In this document: positions 42,801 to 57,800 of the stretch, one piece after another
How positions within the stretch are numbered: position 1 is the first letter of the stretch
How the letters are laid out: every line of letters starts with the position of its first letter
Source: Larus michahellis
Taxonomy: Eukaryota > Chordata > Aves > Charadriiformes > Laridae
Assembly (NCBI RefSeq): GCF_964199755.1
Contig: NC_133917.1
Coordinates: 503,501 to 567,500, forward strand
Direction of reading: 5' to 3'
Length of the DNA: 64,000 nucleotides
Translations under genes and position numbers: made by a program
Notes under the pieces: model-generated
Seen by the model: the letters and a program-made list of their open reading frames with translations, nothing else
What the model was told of the DNA's origin: nothing
Databases searched by the model: none

Positions 42801-45800
42801 TAAATCTCCCAACAGCCAAACGCAAAAGCAGCAAACATCTCGCTGTATGTCCCACATCCAAAGTGCCAAGAGAGAGCTTGCTCTCCCTGTCTTTGAGTAC
42901 TGTTTTCACTGTCCCGGTTACCTCTTTGCTAACATTCTCTTCAGAGCTGCAGTGAAACCAGGAACCACGTGGAGAAAGCACCCACACTGAAAGTGCCTGG
43001 AGGGAACATTGGGGCTTCTTCTCAGTGTCTCTGACATAGGGTTTCACTGTCCCGGGAAAGTCTCTGCTAACACCGTGCAGAGCGCTGTGCCCAATATAGA
43101 GAAACGTCTTGCGGTATCTCCTACAGGGAAAGTGCCAGGAGGGAATTGTGGAGCTTGTTCTCAGTGTCTCTGAGAATTGCTCTGATTATCCCTGTGACCT
43201 CTTTGCTAAGACTCTCCAGAGAGCCGTCCTCAAAACAAACACACATCTTGACATATCTCCCACATTGATCGCAGTGTCTCCAGAAACGGCATTCAAGGAG
43301 CCAGGACCTTTTCTCCCTACACTGTCCATTGAGTTGTCCTCAAAACCAATATACATCCTGCTATATCTCCCACATGGAAAGTGCCAGGAGGGAGAAGTGG
43401 GGATTATGTTTAGACTTTCTCGGAACTGCTTCAAATCAACTAGATATCTTTGTGCTGTAAATCTCCCAACAGCCAAACGCAAAAGCAGCAAACATCTCGC
43501 TGTATGTCCCACATCCAAAGTGCCAAGAGAGAGCTTGCTCTCCCTGTCTTTGAGTACTGTTTTCACTGTCCCGGTTACCTCTTTGCTAACATTCTCTTCA
43601 GAGCCGCAGTGAAACCAGGAACCATGTGGAGAAAGCACCCACACTGAAAGTGCCTGGAGGGAACCTTGGGGCTTCTTCTCAGTGTCTCTGACATAGGGTT
43701 TCACTGTCCCGGGAAAGTCTCTGCTAACACCGTGCAGAGCGCTGTGCCCAATATAGAGAAACGTCTTGCGGTATCTCCTACAGGGAAAGTGCCAGGAGGG
43801 AATTGTGGAGCTTGTTCTCAGTGTCTCTGAGAATTGCTCTGATTATCTGTGTGACCTCTTTGCTAAGACTCTCCAGAGAGCCGTCCTCAAAACAAACACA
43901 CATCTTGACATATCTCCCACATTGATCGCAGTGTCTCCAGAAACGGCATTCAAGGAGCCAGGACCTTTTCTCCCTACACTGTCCATTGAGTTGTCCTCAA
44001 AACCAATATACATCCTGCTATATCTCCCACATGGAAAGTGCCAGGAGGGAGAAGTGGGGATTATGTTTAGACTTTCTCGGAACTGCTTCAAATCAACTAG
44101 ATATCTTTGTGCTGTAAATCTCCCAACAGCCAAACGCAAAAGCAGCAAACATCTCGCTGTATGTCCCACATCCAAAGTGCCAAGAGAGAGCTTGCTCTCC
44201 CTGTCTTTGAGTACTGTTTTCACTGTCCCGGTTACCTCTTTGCTAGCATTCTCTTCAGAGCCGCAGTGAAACCAGGAACCACGTGGAGAAGGCAGCCACA
44301 CTGAAAGTGCCTGGAGGGAACCTTGGGGCTTCTTCTCAGTGTCTCTGACATAGGGTTTCACTGTCCCGGGAAAGTCTCTGCTAACACCGTGCAGAGCGCT
44401 GTGCCCAATATAGAGAAACGTCTTGCGGTATCTCCTACAGGGAAAGTGCCAGGAGGGAATTGTGGAGCTTGTTCTCAGTGTCTCTGAGAATTGCTCTGAT
44501 TATCCCTGTGACCTCTTTGCTAAGACTCTCCAGAGAGCCGTCCTCAAAACAAACACACATCTTGACATATCTCCCACATTGATCGCAGTGTCTCCAGAAA
44601 CGGCATTCAAGGAGCCAGGACCTTTTCTCCCTACACTGTCCATTGAGTTGTCCTCAAAACCAATATACATCCTGCTATATCTCCCACATGGAAAGTGCCA
44701 GGAGGGAGAAGTGGGGATTATGTTTAGACTTTCTCGGAACTGCTTCAAATCAACTAGATATCTTTGTGCTGTAAATCTCCCAACAGCCAAACGCAAAAGC
44801 AGCAAACATCTCGCTGTATGTCCCACATCCAAAGTGCCAAGAGAGAGCTTGCTCTCCCTGTCTTTGAGTACTGTTTTCACTGTCCCGGTTACCTCTTTGC
44901 TAACATTCTCTTCAGAGCTGCAGTGAAACCAGGAACCACGTGGAGAAAGCACCCACACTGAAAGTGCCTGGAGGGAACATTGGGGCTTCTTCTCAGTGTC
45001 TCTGACATAGGGTTTCACTGTCCCGGGAAAGTCTCTGCTAACACCGTGCAGAGCGCTGTGCCCAATATACAGAAACGTCTTGCGGTATCTCCTACAGGGA
45101 AAGTGCCAGGAGGGAATTGTGGAGCTTGTTCTCAGTGTCTCTGAGAATTGCTCTGATTATCCCTGTGACCTCTTTGCTAAGACTCTCCAGAGAGCCGTCC
45201 TCAAAACAAACACACATCTTGACATATCTCCCACATTGATCGCAGTGTCTCCAGAAACGGCATTCAAGGAGCCAGGACCTTTTCTCCCTACACTGTCCAT
45301 TGAGTTGTCCTCAAAACCAATATACATCCTGCTATATCTCCCACATGGAAAGTGCCAGGAGGGAGAAGTGGGGATTATGTTTAGACTTTCTCGGAACTGC
45401 TTCAAATCAACTAGATATCTTTGTGCTGTAAATCTCCCAACAGCCAAACGCAAAAGCAGCAAACATCTCGCTGTATGTCCCACATCCAAAGTGCCAAGAG
45501 AGAGCTTGCTCTCCCTGTCTTTGAGTACTGTTTTCACTGTCCCGGTTACCTCTTTGCTAACATTCTCTTCAGAGCCGCAGTGAAACCAGGAACCATGTGG
45601 AGAAAGCACCCACACTGAAAGTGCCTGGAGGGAACATTGGGGCTTCTTCTCAGTGTCTCTGACATAGGGTTTCACTGTCCCGGGAAAGTCTCTGCTAACA
45701 CCGTGCAGAGCGCTGTGCCCAATATACAGAAACGTCTTGCGGTATCTCCTACAGGGAAAGTGCCAGGAGGGAATTGTGGAGCTTGTTCTCAGTGTCTCTG

Positions 45801-48800
45801 AGAATTGCTCTGATTATCTGTGTGACCTCTTTGCTAAGACTCTCCAGAGAGCCGTCCTCAAAACAAACACACATCTTGACATATCTCCCACATTGATCGC
45901 AGTGTCTCCAGAAACGGCATTCAAGGAGCCAGGACCTTTTCTCCCTACACTGTCCATTGAGTTGTCCTCAAAACCAATATACATCCTGCTATATCTCCCA
46001 CATGGAAAGTGCCAGGAGGGAGAAGTGGGGATTATGTTTAGACTTTCTCGGAACTGCTTCAAATCAACTAGATATCTTTGTGCTGTAAATCTCCCAACAG
46101 CCAAACGCAAAAGCAGCAAACATCTCGCTGTATGTCCCACATCCAAAGTGCCAAGAGAGAGCTTGCTCTCCCTGTCTTTGAGTACTGTTTTCACTGTCCC
46201 GGTTACCTCTTTGCTAACATTCTCTTCAGAGCTGCAGTGAAACCAGGAACCACGTGGAGAAAGCACCCACACTGAAAGTGCCTGGAGGGAACATTGGGGC
46301 TTCTTCTCAGTGTCTCTGACATAGGGTTTCACTGTCCCGGGAAAGTCTCTGCTAACACCGTGCAGAGCGCTGTGCCCAATATACAGAAACGTCTTGCGGT
46401 ATCTCCTACAGGGAAAGTGCCAGGAGGGAATTGTGGAGCTTGTTCTCAGTGTCTCTGAGAATTGCTCTGATTATCCCTGTGACCTCTTTGCTAAGACTCT
46501 CCAGAGAGCCGTCCTCAAAACAAACACACATCTTGACATATCTCCCACATTGATCGCAGTGTCTCCAGAAACGGCATTCAAGGAGCCAGGACCTTTTCTC
46601 CCTACACTGTCCATTGAGTTGTCCTCAAAACCAATATACATCCTGCTATATCTCCCACATGGAAAGTGCCAGGAGGGAGAAGTGGGGATTATGTTTAGAC
46701 TTTCTCGGAACTGCTTCAAATCAACTAGATATCTTTGTGCTGTAAATCTCCCAACAGCCAAACGCAAAAGCAGCAAACATCTCGCTGTATGTCCCACATC
46801 CAAAGTGCCAAGAGAGAGCTTGCTCTCCCTGTCTTTGAGTACTGTTTTCACTGTCCCGGTTACCTCTTTGCTAACATTCTCTTCAGAGCCGCAGTGAAAC
46901 CAGGAACCATGTGGAGAAAGCACCCACACTGAAAGTGCCTGGAGGGAACATTGGGGCTTCTTCTCAGTGTCTCTGACATAGGGTTTCACTGTCCCGGGAA
47001 AGTCTCTGCTAACACCGTGCAGAGCGCTGTGCCCAATATACAGAAACGTCTTGCGGTATCTCCTACAGGGAAAGTGCCAGGAGGGAATTGTGGAGCTTGT
47101 TCTCAGTGTCTCTGAGAATTGCTCTGATTATCTGTGTGACCTCTTTGCTAAGACTCTCCAGAGAGCCGTCCTCAAAACAAACACACATCTTGACATATCT
47201 CCCACATTGATCGCAGTGTCTCCAGAAACGGCATTCAAGGAGCCAGGACCTTTTCTCCCTACACTGTCCATTGAGTTGTCCTCAAAACCAATATACATCC
47301 TGCTATATCTCCCACATGGAAAGTGCCAGGAGGGAGAAGTGGGGATTATGTTTAGACTTTCTCGGAACTGCTTCAAATCAACTAGATATCTTTGTGCTGT
47401 AAATCTCCCAACAGCCAAACGCAAAAGCAGCAAACATCTCGCTGTATGTCCCACATCCAAAGTGCCAAGAGAGAGCTTGCTCTCCCTGTCTTTGAGTACT
47501 GTTTTCACTGTCCCGGTTACCTCTTTGCTAGCATTCTCTTCAGAGCCGCAGTGAAACCAGGAACCACGTGGAGAAGGCAGCCACACTGAAAGTGCCTGGA
47601 GGGAACATTGGGGCTTCTTCTCAGTGTCTCTGACATAGGGTTTCACTGTCCCGGGAAAGTCTCTGCTAACACCGTGCAGAGCGCTGTGCCCAATATAGAG
47701 AAACGTCTTGCGGTATCTCCTACAGGGAAAGTGCCAGGAGGGAATTGTGGAGCTTGTTCTCAGTGTCTCTGAGAATTGCTCTGATTATCCCTGTGACCTC
47801 TTTGCTAAGACTCTCCAGAGAGCCGTCCTCAAAACAAACACACATCTTGACATATCTCCCACATTGATCGCAGTGTCTCCAGAAACGGCATTCAAGGAGC
47901 CAGGACCTTTTCTCCCTACACTGTCCATTGAGTTGTCCTCAAAACCAATATACATCCTGCTATATCTCCCACATGGAAAGTGCCAGGAGGGAGAAGTGGG
48001 GATTATGTTTAGACTTTCTCGGAACTGCTTCAAATCAACTAGATATCTTTGTGCTGTAAATCTCCCAACAGCCAAACGCAAAAGCAGCAAACATCTCGCT
48101 GTATGTCCCACATCCAAAGTGCCAAGAGAGAGCTTGCTCTCCCTGTCTTTGAGTACTGTTTTCACTGTCCCGGTTACCTCTTTGCTAACATTCTCTTCAG
48201 AGCTGCAGTGAAACCAGGAACCACGTGGAGAAAGCACCCACACTGAAAGTGCCTGGAGGGAACCTTGGGGCTTCTTCTCAGTGTCTCTGACATAGGGTTT
48301 CACTGTCCCGGGAAAGTCTCTGCTAACACCGTGCAGAGCGCTGTGCCCAATATAGAGAAACGTCTTGCGGTATCTCCTACAGGGAAAGTGCCAGGAGGGA
48401 ATTGTGGAGCTTGTTCTCAGTGTCTCTGAGAATTGCTCTGATTATCCCTGTGACCTCTTTGCTAAGACTCTCCAGAGAGCCGTCCTCAAAACAAACACAC
48501 ATCTTGACATATCTCCCACATTGATCGCAGTGTCTCCAGAAACGGCATTCAAGGAGCCAGGACCTTTTCTCCCTACACTGTCCATTGAGTTGTCCTCAAA
48601 ACCAATATACATCCTGCTATATCTCCCACATGGAAAGTGCCAGGAGGGAGAAGTGGGGATTATGTTTAGACTTTCTCGGAACTGCTTCAAATCAACTAGA
48701 TATCTTTGTGCTGTAAATCTCCCAACAGCCAAACGCAAAAGCAGCAAACATCTCGCTGTATGTCCCACATCCAAAGTGCCAAGAGAGAGCTTGCTCTCCC

Positions 48801-51800
48801 TGTCTTTGAGTACTGTTTTCACTGTCCCGGTTACCTCTTTGCTAACATTCTCTTCAGAGCTGCAGTGAAACCAGGAACCACGTGGAGAAAGCACCCACAC
48901 TGAAAGTGCCTGGAGGGAACCTTGGGGCTTCTTCTCAGTGTCTCTGACATAGGGTTTCACTGTCCCGGGAAAGTCTCTGCTAACACCGTGCAGAGCGCTG
49001 TGCCCAATATACAGAAACGTCTTGCGGTATCTCCTACAGGGAAAGTGCCAGGAGGGAATTGTGGAGCTTGTTCTCAGTGTCTCTGAGAATTGCTCTGATT
49101 ATCTGTGTGACCTCTTTGCTAAGACTCTCCAGAGAGCCGTCCTCAAAACAAACACACATCTTGACATATCTCCCACATTGATCGCAGTGTCTCCAGAAAC
49201 GGCATTCAAGGAGCCAGGACCTTTTCTCCCTACACTGTCCATTGAGTTGTCCTCAAAACCAATATACATCCTGCTATATCTCCCACATGGAAAGTGCCAG
49301 GAGGGAGAAGTGGGGATTATGTTTAGACTTTCTCGGAACTGCTTCAAATCAACTAGATATCTTTGTGCTGTAAATCTCCCAACAGCCAAACGCAAAAGCA
49401 GCAAACATCTCGCTGTATGTCCCACATCCAAAGTGCCAAGAGAGAGCTTGCTCTCCCTGTCTTTGAGTACTGTTTTCACTGTCCCGGTTACCTCTTTGCT
49501 AGCATTCTCTTCAGAGCCGCAGTGAAACCAGGAACCACGTGGAGAAGGCAGCCACACTGAAAGTGCCTGGAGGGAACATTGGGGCTTCTTCTCAGTGTCT
49601 CTGACATAGGGTTTCACTGTCCCGGGAAAGTCTCTGCTAACACCGTGCAGAGCGCTGTGCCCAATATACAGAAACGTCTTGCGGTATCTCCTACAGGGAA
49701 AGTGCCAGGAGGGAATTGTGGAGCTTGTTCTCAGTGTCTCTGAGAATTGCTCTGATTATCCCTGTGACCTCTTTGCTAAGACTCTCCAGAGAGCCATCCT
49801 CAAAACAAACACACATCTTGACATATCTCCCACATTGATCGCAGTGTCTCCAGAAACGGCATTCAAGGAGCCAGGACCTTTTCTCCCTACACTGTCCATT
49901 GAGTTGTCCTCAAAACCAATATACATCCTGCTATATCTCCCACATGGAAAGTGCCAGGAGGGAGAAGTGGGGATTATGTTTAGACTTTCTCGGAACTGCT
50001 TCAAATCAACTAGATATCTTTGTGCTGTAAATCTCCCAACAGCCAAACGCAAAAGCAGCAAACATCTCGCTGTATGTCCCACATCCAAAGTGCCAAGAGA
50101 GAGCTTGCTCTCCCTGTCTTTGAGTACTGTTTTCACTGTCCCGGTTACCTCTTTGCTAACATTCTCTTCAGAGCTGCAGTGAAACCAGGAACCACGTGGA
50201 GAAAGCACCCACACTGAAAGTGCCTGGAGGGAACATTGGGGCTTCTTCTCAGTGTCTCTGACATAGGGTTTCACTGTCCCGGGAAAGTCTCTGCTAACAC
50301 CGTGCAGAGCGCTGTGCCCAATATAGAGAAACGTCTTGCGGTATCTCCTACAGGGAAAGTGCCAGGAGGGAATTGTGGAGCTTGTTCTCAGTGTCTCTGA
50401 GAATTGCTCTGATTATCCCTGTGACCTCTTTGCTAAGACTCTCCAGAGAGCCGTCCTCAAAACAAACACACATCTTGACATATCTCCCACATTGATCGCA
50501 GTGTCTCCAGAAACGGCATTCAAGGAGCCAGGACCTTTTCTCCCTACACTGTCCATTGAGTTGTCCTCAAAACCAATATACATCCTGCTATATCTCCCAC
50601 ATGGAAAGTGCCAGGAGGGAGAAGTGGGGATTATGTTTAGACTTTCTCGGAACTGCTTCAAATCAACTAGATATCTTTGTGCTGTAAATCTCCCAACAGC
50701 CAAACGCAAAAGCAGCAAACATCTCGCTGTATGTCCCACATCCAAAGTGCCAAGAGAGAGCTTGCTCTCCCTGTCTTTGAGTACTGTTTTCACTGTCCCG
50801 GTTACCTCTTTGCTAACATTCTCTTCAGAGCTGCAGTGAAACCAGGAACCACGTGGAGAAAGCACCCACACTGAAAGTGCCTGGAGGGAACCTTGGGGCT
50901 TCTTCTCAGTGTCTCTGACATAGGGTTTCACTGTCCCGGGAAAGTCTCTGCTAACACCGTGCAGAGCGCTGTGCCCAATATACAGAAACGTCTTGCGGTA
51001 TCTCCTACAGGGAAAGTGCCAGGAGGGAATTGTGGAGCTTGTTCTCAGTGTCTCTGAGAATTGCTCTGATTATCTGTGTGACCTCTTTGCTAAGACTCTC
51101 CAGAGAGCCGTCCTCAAAACAAACACACATCTTGACATATCTCCCACATTGATCGCAGTGTCTCCAGAAACGGCATTCAAGGAGCCAGGACCTTTTCTCC
51201 CTACACTGTCCATTGAGTTGTCCTCAAAACCAATATACATCCTGCTATATCTCCCACATGGAAAGTGCCAGGAGGGAGAAGTGGGGATTATGTTTAGACT
51301 TTCTCGGAACTGCTTCAAATCAACTAGATATCTTTGTGCTGTAAATCTCCCAACAGCCAAACGCAAAAGCAGCAAACATCTCGCTGTATGTCCCACATCC
51401 AAAGTGCCAAGAGAGAGCTTGCTCTCCCTGTCTTTGAGTACTGTTTTCACTGTCCCGGTTACCTCTTTGCTAACATTCTCTTCAGAGCCGCAGTGAAACC
51501 AGGAACCACGTGGAGAAGGCACCCACACTGAAAGTGCCTGGAGGGAACATTGGGGCTTCTTCTCAGTGTCTCTGACATAGGGTTTCACTGTCCCGGGAAA
51601 GTCTCTGCTAACACCGTGCAGAGCGCTGTGCCCAATATACAGAAACGTCTTGCGGTATCTCCTACAGGGAAAGTGCCAGGAGGGAATTGTGGAGCTTGTT
51701 CTCAGTGTCTCTGAGAATTGCTCTGATTATCTGTGTGACCTCTTTGCTAAGACTCTCCAGAGAGCCGTCCTCAAAACAAACACACATCTTGACATATCTC

Positions 51801-54800
51801 CCACATTGATCGCAGTGTCTCCAGAAACGGCATTCAAGGAGCCAGGACCTTTTCTCCCTACACTGTCCATTGAGTTGTCCTCAAAACCAATATACATCCT
51901 GCTATATCTCCCACATGGAAAGTGCCAGGAGGGAGAAGTGGGGATTATGTTTAGACTTTCTCGGAACTGCTTCAAATCAACTAGATATCTTTGTGCTGTA
52001 AATCTCCCAACAGCCAAACGCAAAAGCAGCAAACATCTCGCTGTATGTCCCACATCCAAAGTGCCAAGAGAGAGCTTGCTCTCCCTGTCTTTGAGTACTG
52101 TTTTCACTGTCCCGGTTACCTCTTTGCTAGCATTCTCTTCAGAGCTGCAGTGAAACCAGGAACCACGTGGAGAAAGCACCCACACTGAAAGTGCCTGGAG
52201 GGAACATTGGGGCTTCTTCTCAGTGTCTCTGACATAGGGTTTCACTGTCCCGGGAAAGTCTCTGCTAACACCGTGCAGAGCGCTGTGCCCAATATAGAGA
52301 AACGTCTTGCGGTATCTCCTACAGGGAAAGTGCCAGGAGGGAATTGTGGAGCTTGTTCTCAGTGTCTCTGAGAATTGCTCTGATTATCTGTGTGACCTCT
52401 TTGCTAAGACTCTCCAGAGAGCCGTCCTCAAAACAAACACACATCTTGACATATCTCCCACATTGATCGCAGTGTCTCCAGAAACGGCATTCAAGGAGCC
52501 AGGACCTTTTCTCCCTACACTGTCCATTGAGTTGTCCTCAAAACCAATATACATCCTGCTATATCTCCCACATGGAAAGTGCCAGGAGGGAGAAGTGGGG
52601 ATTATGTTTAGACTTTCTCGGAACTGCTTCAAATCAACTAGATATCTTTGTGCTGTAAATCTCCCAACAGCCAAACGCAAAAGCAGCAAACATCTCGCTG
52701 TATGTCCCACATCCAAAGTGCCAAGAGAGAGCTTGCTCTCCCTGTCTTTGAGTACTGTTTTCACTGTCCCGGTTACCTCTTTGCTAACATTCTCTTCAGA
52801 GCCGCAGTGAAACCAGGAACCATGTGGAGAAAGCACCCACACTGAAAGTGCCTGGAGGGAACATTGGGGCTTCTTCTCAGTGTCTCTGACATAGGGTTTC
52901 ACTGTCCCGGGAAAGTCTCTGCTAACACCGTGCAGAGCGCTGTGCCCAATATACAGAAACGTCTTGCGGTATCTCCTACAGGGAAAGTGCCAGGAGGGAA
53001 TTGTGGAGCTTGTTCTCAGTGTCTCTGAGAATTGCTCTGATTATCTGTGTGACCTCTTTGCTAAGACTCTCCAGAGAGCCGTCCTCAAAACAAACACACA
53101 TCTTGACATATCTCCCACATTGATCGCAGTGTCTCCAGAAACGGCATTCAAGGAGCCAGGACCTTTTCTCCCTACACTGTCCATTGAGTTGTCCTCAAAA
53201 CCAATATACATCCTGCTATATCTCCCACATGGAAAGTGCCAGGAGGGAGAAGTGGGGATTATGTTTAGACTTTCTCGGAACTGCTTCAAATCAACTAGAT
53301 ATCTTTGTGCTGTAAATCTCCCAACAGCCAAACGCAAAAGCAGCAAACATCTCGCTGTATGTCCCACATCCAAAGTGCCAAGAGAGAGCTTGCTCTCCCT
53401 GTCTTTGAGTACTGTTTTCACTGTCCCGGTTACCTCTTTGCTAACATTCTCTTCAGAGCCGCAGTGAAACCAGGAACCACGTGGAGAAAGCACCCACACT
53501 GAAAGTGCCTGGAGGGAACCTTGGGGCTTCTTCTCAGTGTCTCTGACATAGGGTTTCACTGTCCCGGGAAAGTCTCTGCTAACACCGTGCAGAGCGCTGT
53601 GCCCAATATAGAGAAACGTCTTGCGGTATCTCCTACAGGGAAAGTGCCAGGAGGGAATTGTGGAGCTTGTTCTCAGTGTCTCTGAGAATTGCTCTGATTA
53701 TCTGTGTGACCTCTTTGCTAAGACTCTCCAGAGAGCCGTCCTCAAAACAAACACACATCTTGACATATCTCCCACATTGATCGCAGTGTCTCCAGAAACG
53801 GCATTCAAGGAGCCAGGACCTTTTCTCCCTACACTGTCCATTGAGTTGTCCTCAAAACCAATATACATCCTGCTATATCTCCCACATGGAAAGTGCCAGG
53901 AGGGAGAAGTGGGGATTATGTTTAGACTTTCTCGGAACTGCTTCAAATCAACTAGATATCTTTGTGCTGTAAATCTCCCAACAGCCAAACGCAAAAGCAG
54001 CAAACATCTCGCTGTATGTCCCACATCCAAAGTGCCAAGAGAGAGCTTGCTCTCCCTGTCTTTGAGTACTGTTTTCACTGTCCCGGTTACCTCTTTGCTA
54101 ACATTCTCTTCAGAGCCGCAGTGAAACCAGGAACCACGTGGAGAAAGCACCCACACTGAAAGTGCCTGGAGGGAACCTTGGGGCTTCTTCTCAGTGTCTC
54201 TGACATAGGGTTTCACTGTCCCGGGAAAGTCTCTGCTAACACCGTGCAGAGCGCTGTGCCCAATATACAGAAACGTCTTGCGGTATCTCCTACAGGGAAA
54301 GTGCCAGGAGGGAATTGTGGAGCTTGTTCTCAGTGTCTCTGAGAATTGCTCTGATTATCCCTGTGACCTCTTTGCTAAGACTCTCCAGAGAGCCGTCCTC
54401 AAAACAAACACACATCTTGACATATCTCCCACATTGATCGCAGTGTCTCCAGAAACGGCATTCAAGGAGCCAGGACCTTTTCTCCCTACACTGTCCATTG
54501 AGTTGTCCTCAAAACCAATATACATCCTGCTATATCTCCCACATGGAAAGTGCCAGGAGGGAGAAGTGGGGATTATGTTTAGACTTTCTCGGAACTGCTT
54601 CAAATCAACTAGATATCTTTGTGCTGTAAATCTCCCAACAGCCAAACGCAAAAGCAGCAAACATCTCGCTGTATGTCCCACATCCAAAGTGCCAAGAGAG
54701 AGCTTGCTCTCCCTGTCTTTGAGTACTGTTTTCACTGTCCCGGTTACCCCTTTGCTAACATTCTCTTCAGAGCTGCAGTGAAACCAGGAACCACGTGGAG

Positions 54801-57800
54801 AAAGCACCCACACTGAAAGTGCCTGGAGGGAACCTTGGGGCTTCTTCTCAGTGTCTCTGACATAGGGTTTCACTGTCCCGGGAAAGTCTCTGCTAACACC
54901 GTGCAGAGCGCTGTGCCCAATATAGAGAAACGTCTTGCGGTATCTCCTACAGGGAAAGTGCCAGGAGGGAATTGTGGAGCTTGTTCTCAGTGTCTCTGAG
55001 AATTGCTCTGATTATCCCTGTGACCTCTTTGCTAAGACTCTCCAGAGAGCCGTCCTCAAAACAAACACACATCTTGACATATCTCCCACATTGATCGCAG
55101 TGTCTCCAGAAACGGCATTCAAGGAGCCAGGACCTTTTCTCCCTACACTGTCCATTGAGTTGTCCTCAAAACCAATATACATCCTGCTATATCTCCTACA
55201 TGGAAAGTGCCAGGAGGGAGAAGTGGGGATTATGTTTAGACTTTCTCGGAACTGCTTCAAATCAACTAGATATCTTTGTGCTGTAAATCTCCCAACAGCC
55301 AAACGCAAAAGCAGCAAACATCTCGCTGTATGTCCCACATCCAAAGTGCCAAGAGAGAGCTTGCTCTCCCTGTCTTTGAGTACTGTTTTCACTGTCCCGG
55401 TTACCTCTTTGCTAACATTCTCTTCAGAGCTGCAGTGAAACCAGGAACCACGTGGAGAAGGCACCCACACTGAAAGTGCCTGGAGGGAACCTTGGGGCTT
55501 CTTCTCAGTGTCTCTGACATAGGGTTTCACTGTCCCGGGAAAGTCTCTGCTAACACCGTGCAGAGCGCTGTGCCCAATATAGAGAAACGTCTTGCGGTAT
55601 CTCCTACAGGGAAAGTGCCAGGAGGGAATTGTGGAGCTTGTTCTCAGTGTCTCTGAGAATTGCTCTGATTATCTGTGTGACCTCTTTGCTAAGACTCTCC
55701 AGAGAGCCGTCCTCAAAACAAACACACATCTTGACATATCTCCCACATTGATCGCAGTGTCTCCAGAAACGGCATTCAAGGAGCCAGGACCTTTTCTCCC
55801 TACACTGTCCATTGAGTTGTCCTCAAAACCAATATACATCCTGCTATATCTCCCACATGGAAAGTGCCAGGAGGGAGAAGTGGGGATTATGTTTAGACTT
55901 TCTCGGAACTGCTTCAAATCAACTAGATATCTTTGTGCTGTAAATCTCCCAACAGCCAAACGCAAAAGCAGCAAACATCTCGCTGTATGTCCCACATCCA
56001 AAGTGCCAAGAGAGAGCTTGCTCTCCCTGTCTTTGAGTACTGTTTTCACTGTCCCGGTTACCTCTTTGCTAACATTCTCTTCAGAGCCGCAGTGAAACCA
56101 GGAACCACGTGGAGAAGGCACCCACACTGAAAGTGCCTGGAGGGAACATTGGGGCTTCTTCTCAGTGTCTCTGACATAGGGTTTCACTGTCCCGGGAAAG
56201 TCTCTGCTAACACCGTGCAGAGCGCTGTGCCCAATATACAGAAACGTCTTGCGGTATCTCCTACAGGGAAAGTGCCAGGAGGGAATTGTGGAGCTTGTTC
56301 TCAGTGTCTCTGAGAATTGCTCTGATTATCTGTGTGACCTCTTTGCTAAGACTCTCCAGAGAGCCGTCCTCAAAACAAACACACATCTTGACATATCTCC
56401 CACATTGATCGCAGTGTCTCCAGAAACGGCATTCAAGGAGCCAGGACCTTTTCTCCCTACACTGTCCATTGAGTTGTCCTCAAAACCAATATACATCCTG
56501 CTATATCTCCCACATGGAAAGTGCCAGGAGGGAGAAGTGGGGATTATGTTTAGACTTTCTCGGAACTGCTTCAAATCAACTAGATATCTTTGTGCTGTAA
56601 ATCTCCCAACAGCCAAACGCAAAAGCAGCAAACATCTCGCTGTATGTCCCACATCCAAAGTGCCAAGAGAGAGCTTGCTCTCCCTGTCTTTGAGTACTGT
56701 TTTCACTGTCCCGGTTACCTCTTTGCTAGCATTCTCTTCAGAGCCGCAGTGAAACCAGGAACCACGTGGAGAAGGCAGCCACACTGAAAGTGCCTGGAGG
56801 GAACCTTGGGGCTTCTTCTCAGTGTCTCTGACATAGGGTTTCACTGTCCCGGGAAAGTCTCTGCTAACACCGTGCAGAGCGCTGTGCCCAATATACAGAA
56901 ACGTCTTGCGGTATCTCCTACAGGGAAAGTGCCAGGAGGGAATTGTGGAGCTTGTTCTCAGTGTCTCTGAGAATTGCTCTGATTATCTGTGTGACCTCTT
57001 TGCTAAGACTCTCCAGAGAGCCGTCCTCAAAACAAACACACATCTTGACATATCTCCCACATTGATCGCAGTGTCTCCAGAAACGGCATTCAAGGAGCCA
57101 GGACCTTTTCTCCCTACACTGTCCATTGAGTTGTCCTCAAAACCAATATACATCCTGCTATATCTCCCACATGGAAAGTGCCAGGAGGGAGAAGTGGGGA
57201 TTATGTTTAGACTTTCTCGGAACTGCTTCAAATCAACTAGATATCTTTGTGCTGTAAATCTCCCAACAGCCAAACGCAAAAGCAGCAAACATCTCGCTGT
57301 ATGTCCCACATCCAAAGTGCCAAGAGAGAGCTTGCTCTCCCTGTCTTTGAGTACTGTTTTCACTGTCCCGGTTACCTCTTTGCTAACATTCTCTTCAGAG
57401 CCGCAGTGAAACCAGGAACCACGTGGAGAAAGCACCCACACTGAAAGTGCCTGGAGGGAACCTTGGGGCTTCTTCTCAGTGTCTCTGACATAGGGTTTCA
57501 CTGTCCCGGGAAAGTCTCTGCTAACACCGTGCAGAGCGCTGTGCCCAATATAGAGAAACGTCTTGCGGTATCTCCTACAGGGAAAGTGCCAGGAGGGAAT
57601 TGTGGAGCTTGTTCTCAGTGTCTCTGAGAATTGCTCTGATTATCCCTGTGACCTCTTTGCTAAGACTCTCCAGAGAGCCGTCCTCAAAACAAACACACAT
57701 CTTGACATATCTCCCACATTGATCGCAGTGTCTCCAGAAACGGCATTCAAGGAGCCAGGACCTTTTCTCCCTACACTGTCCATTGAGTTGTCCTCAAAAC

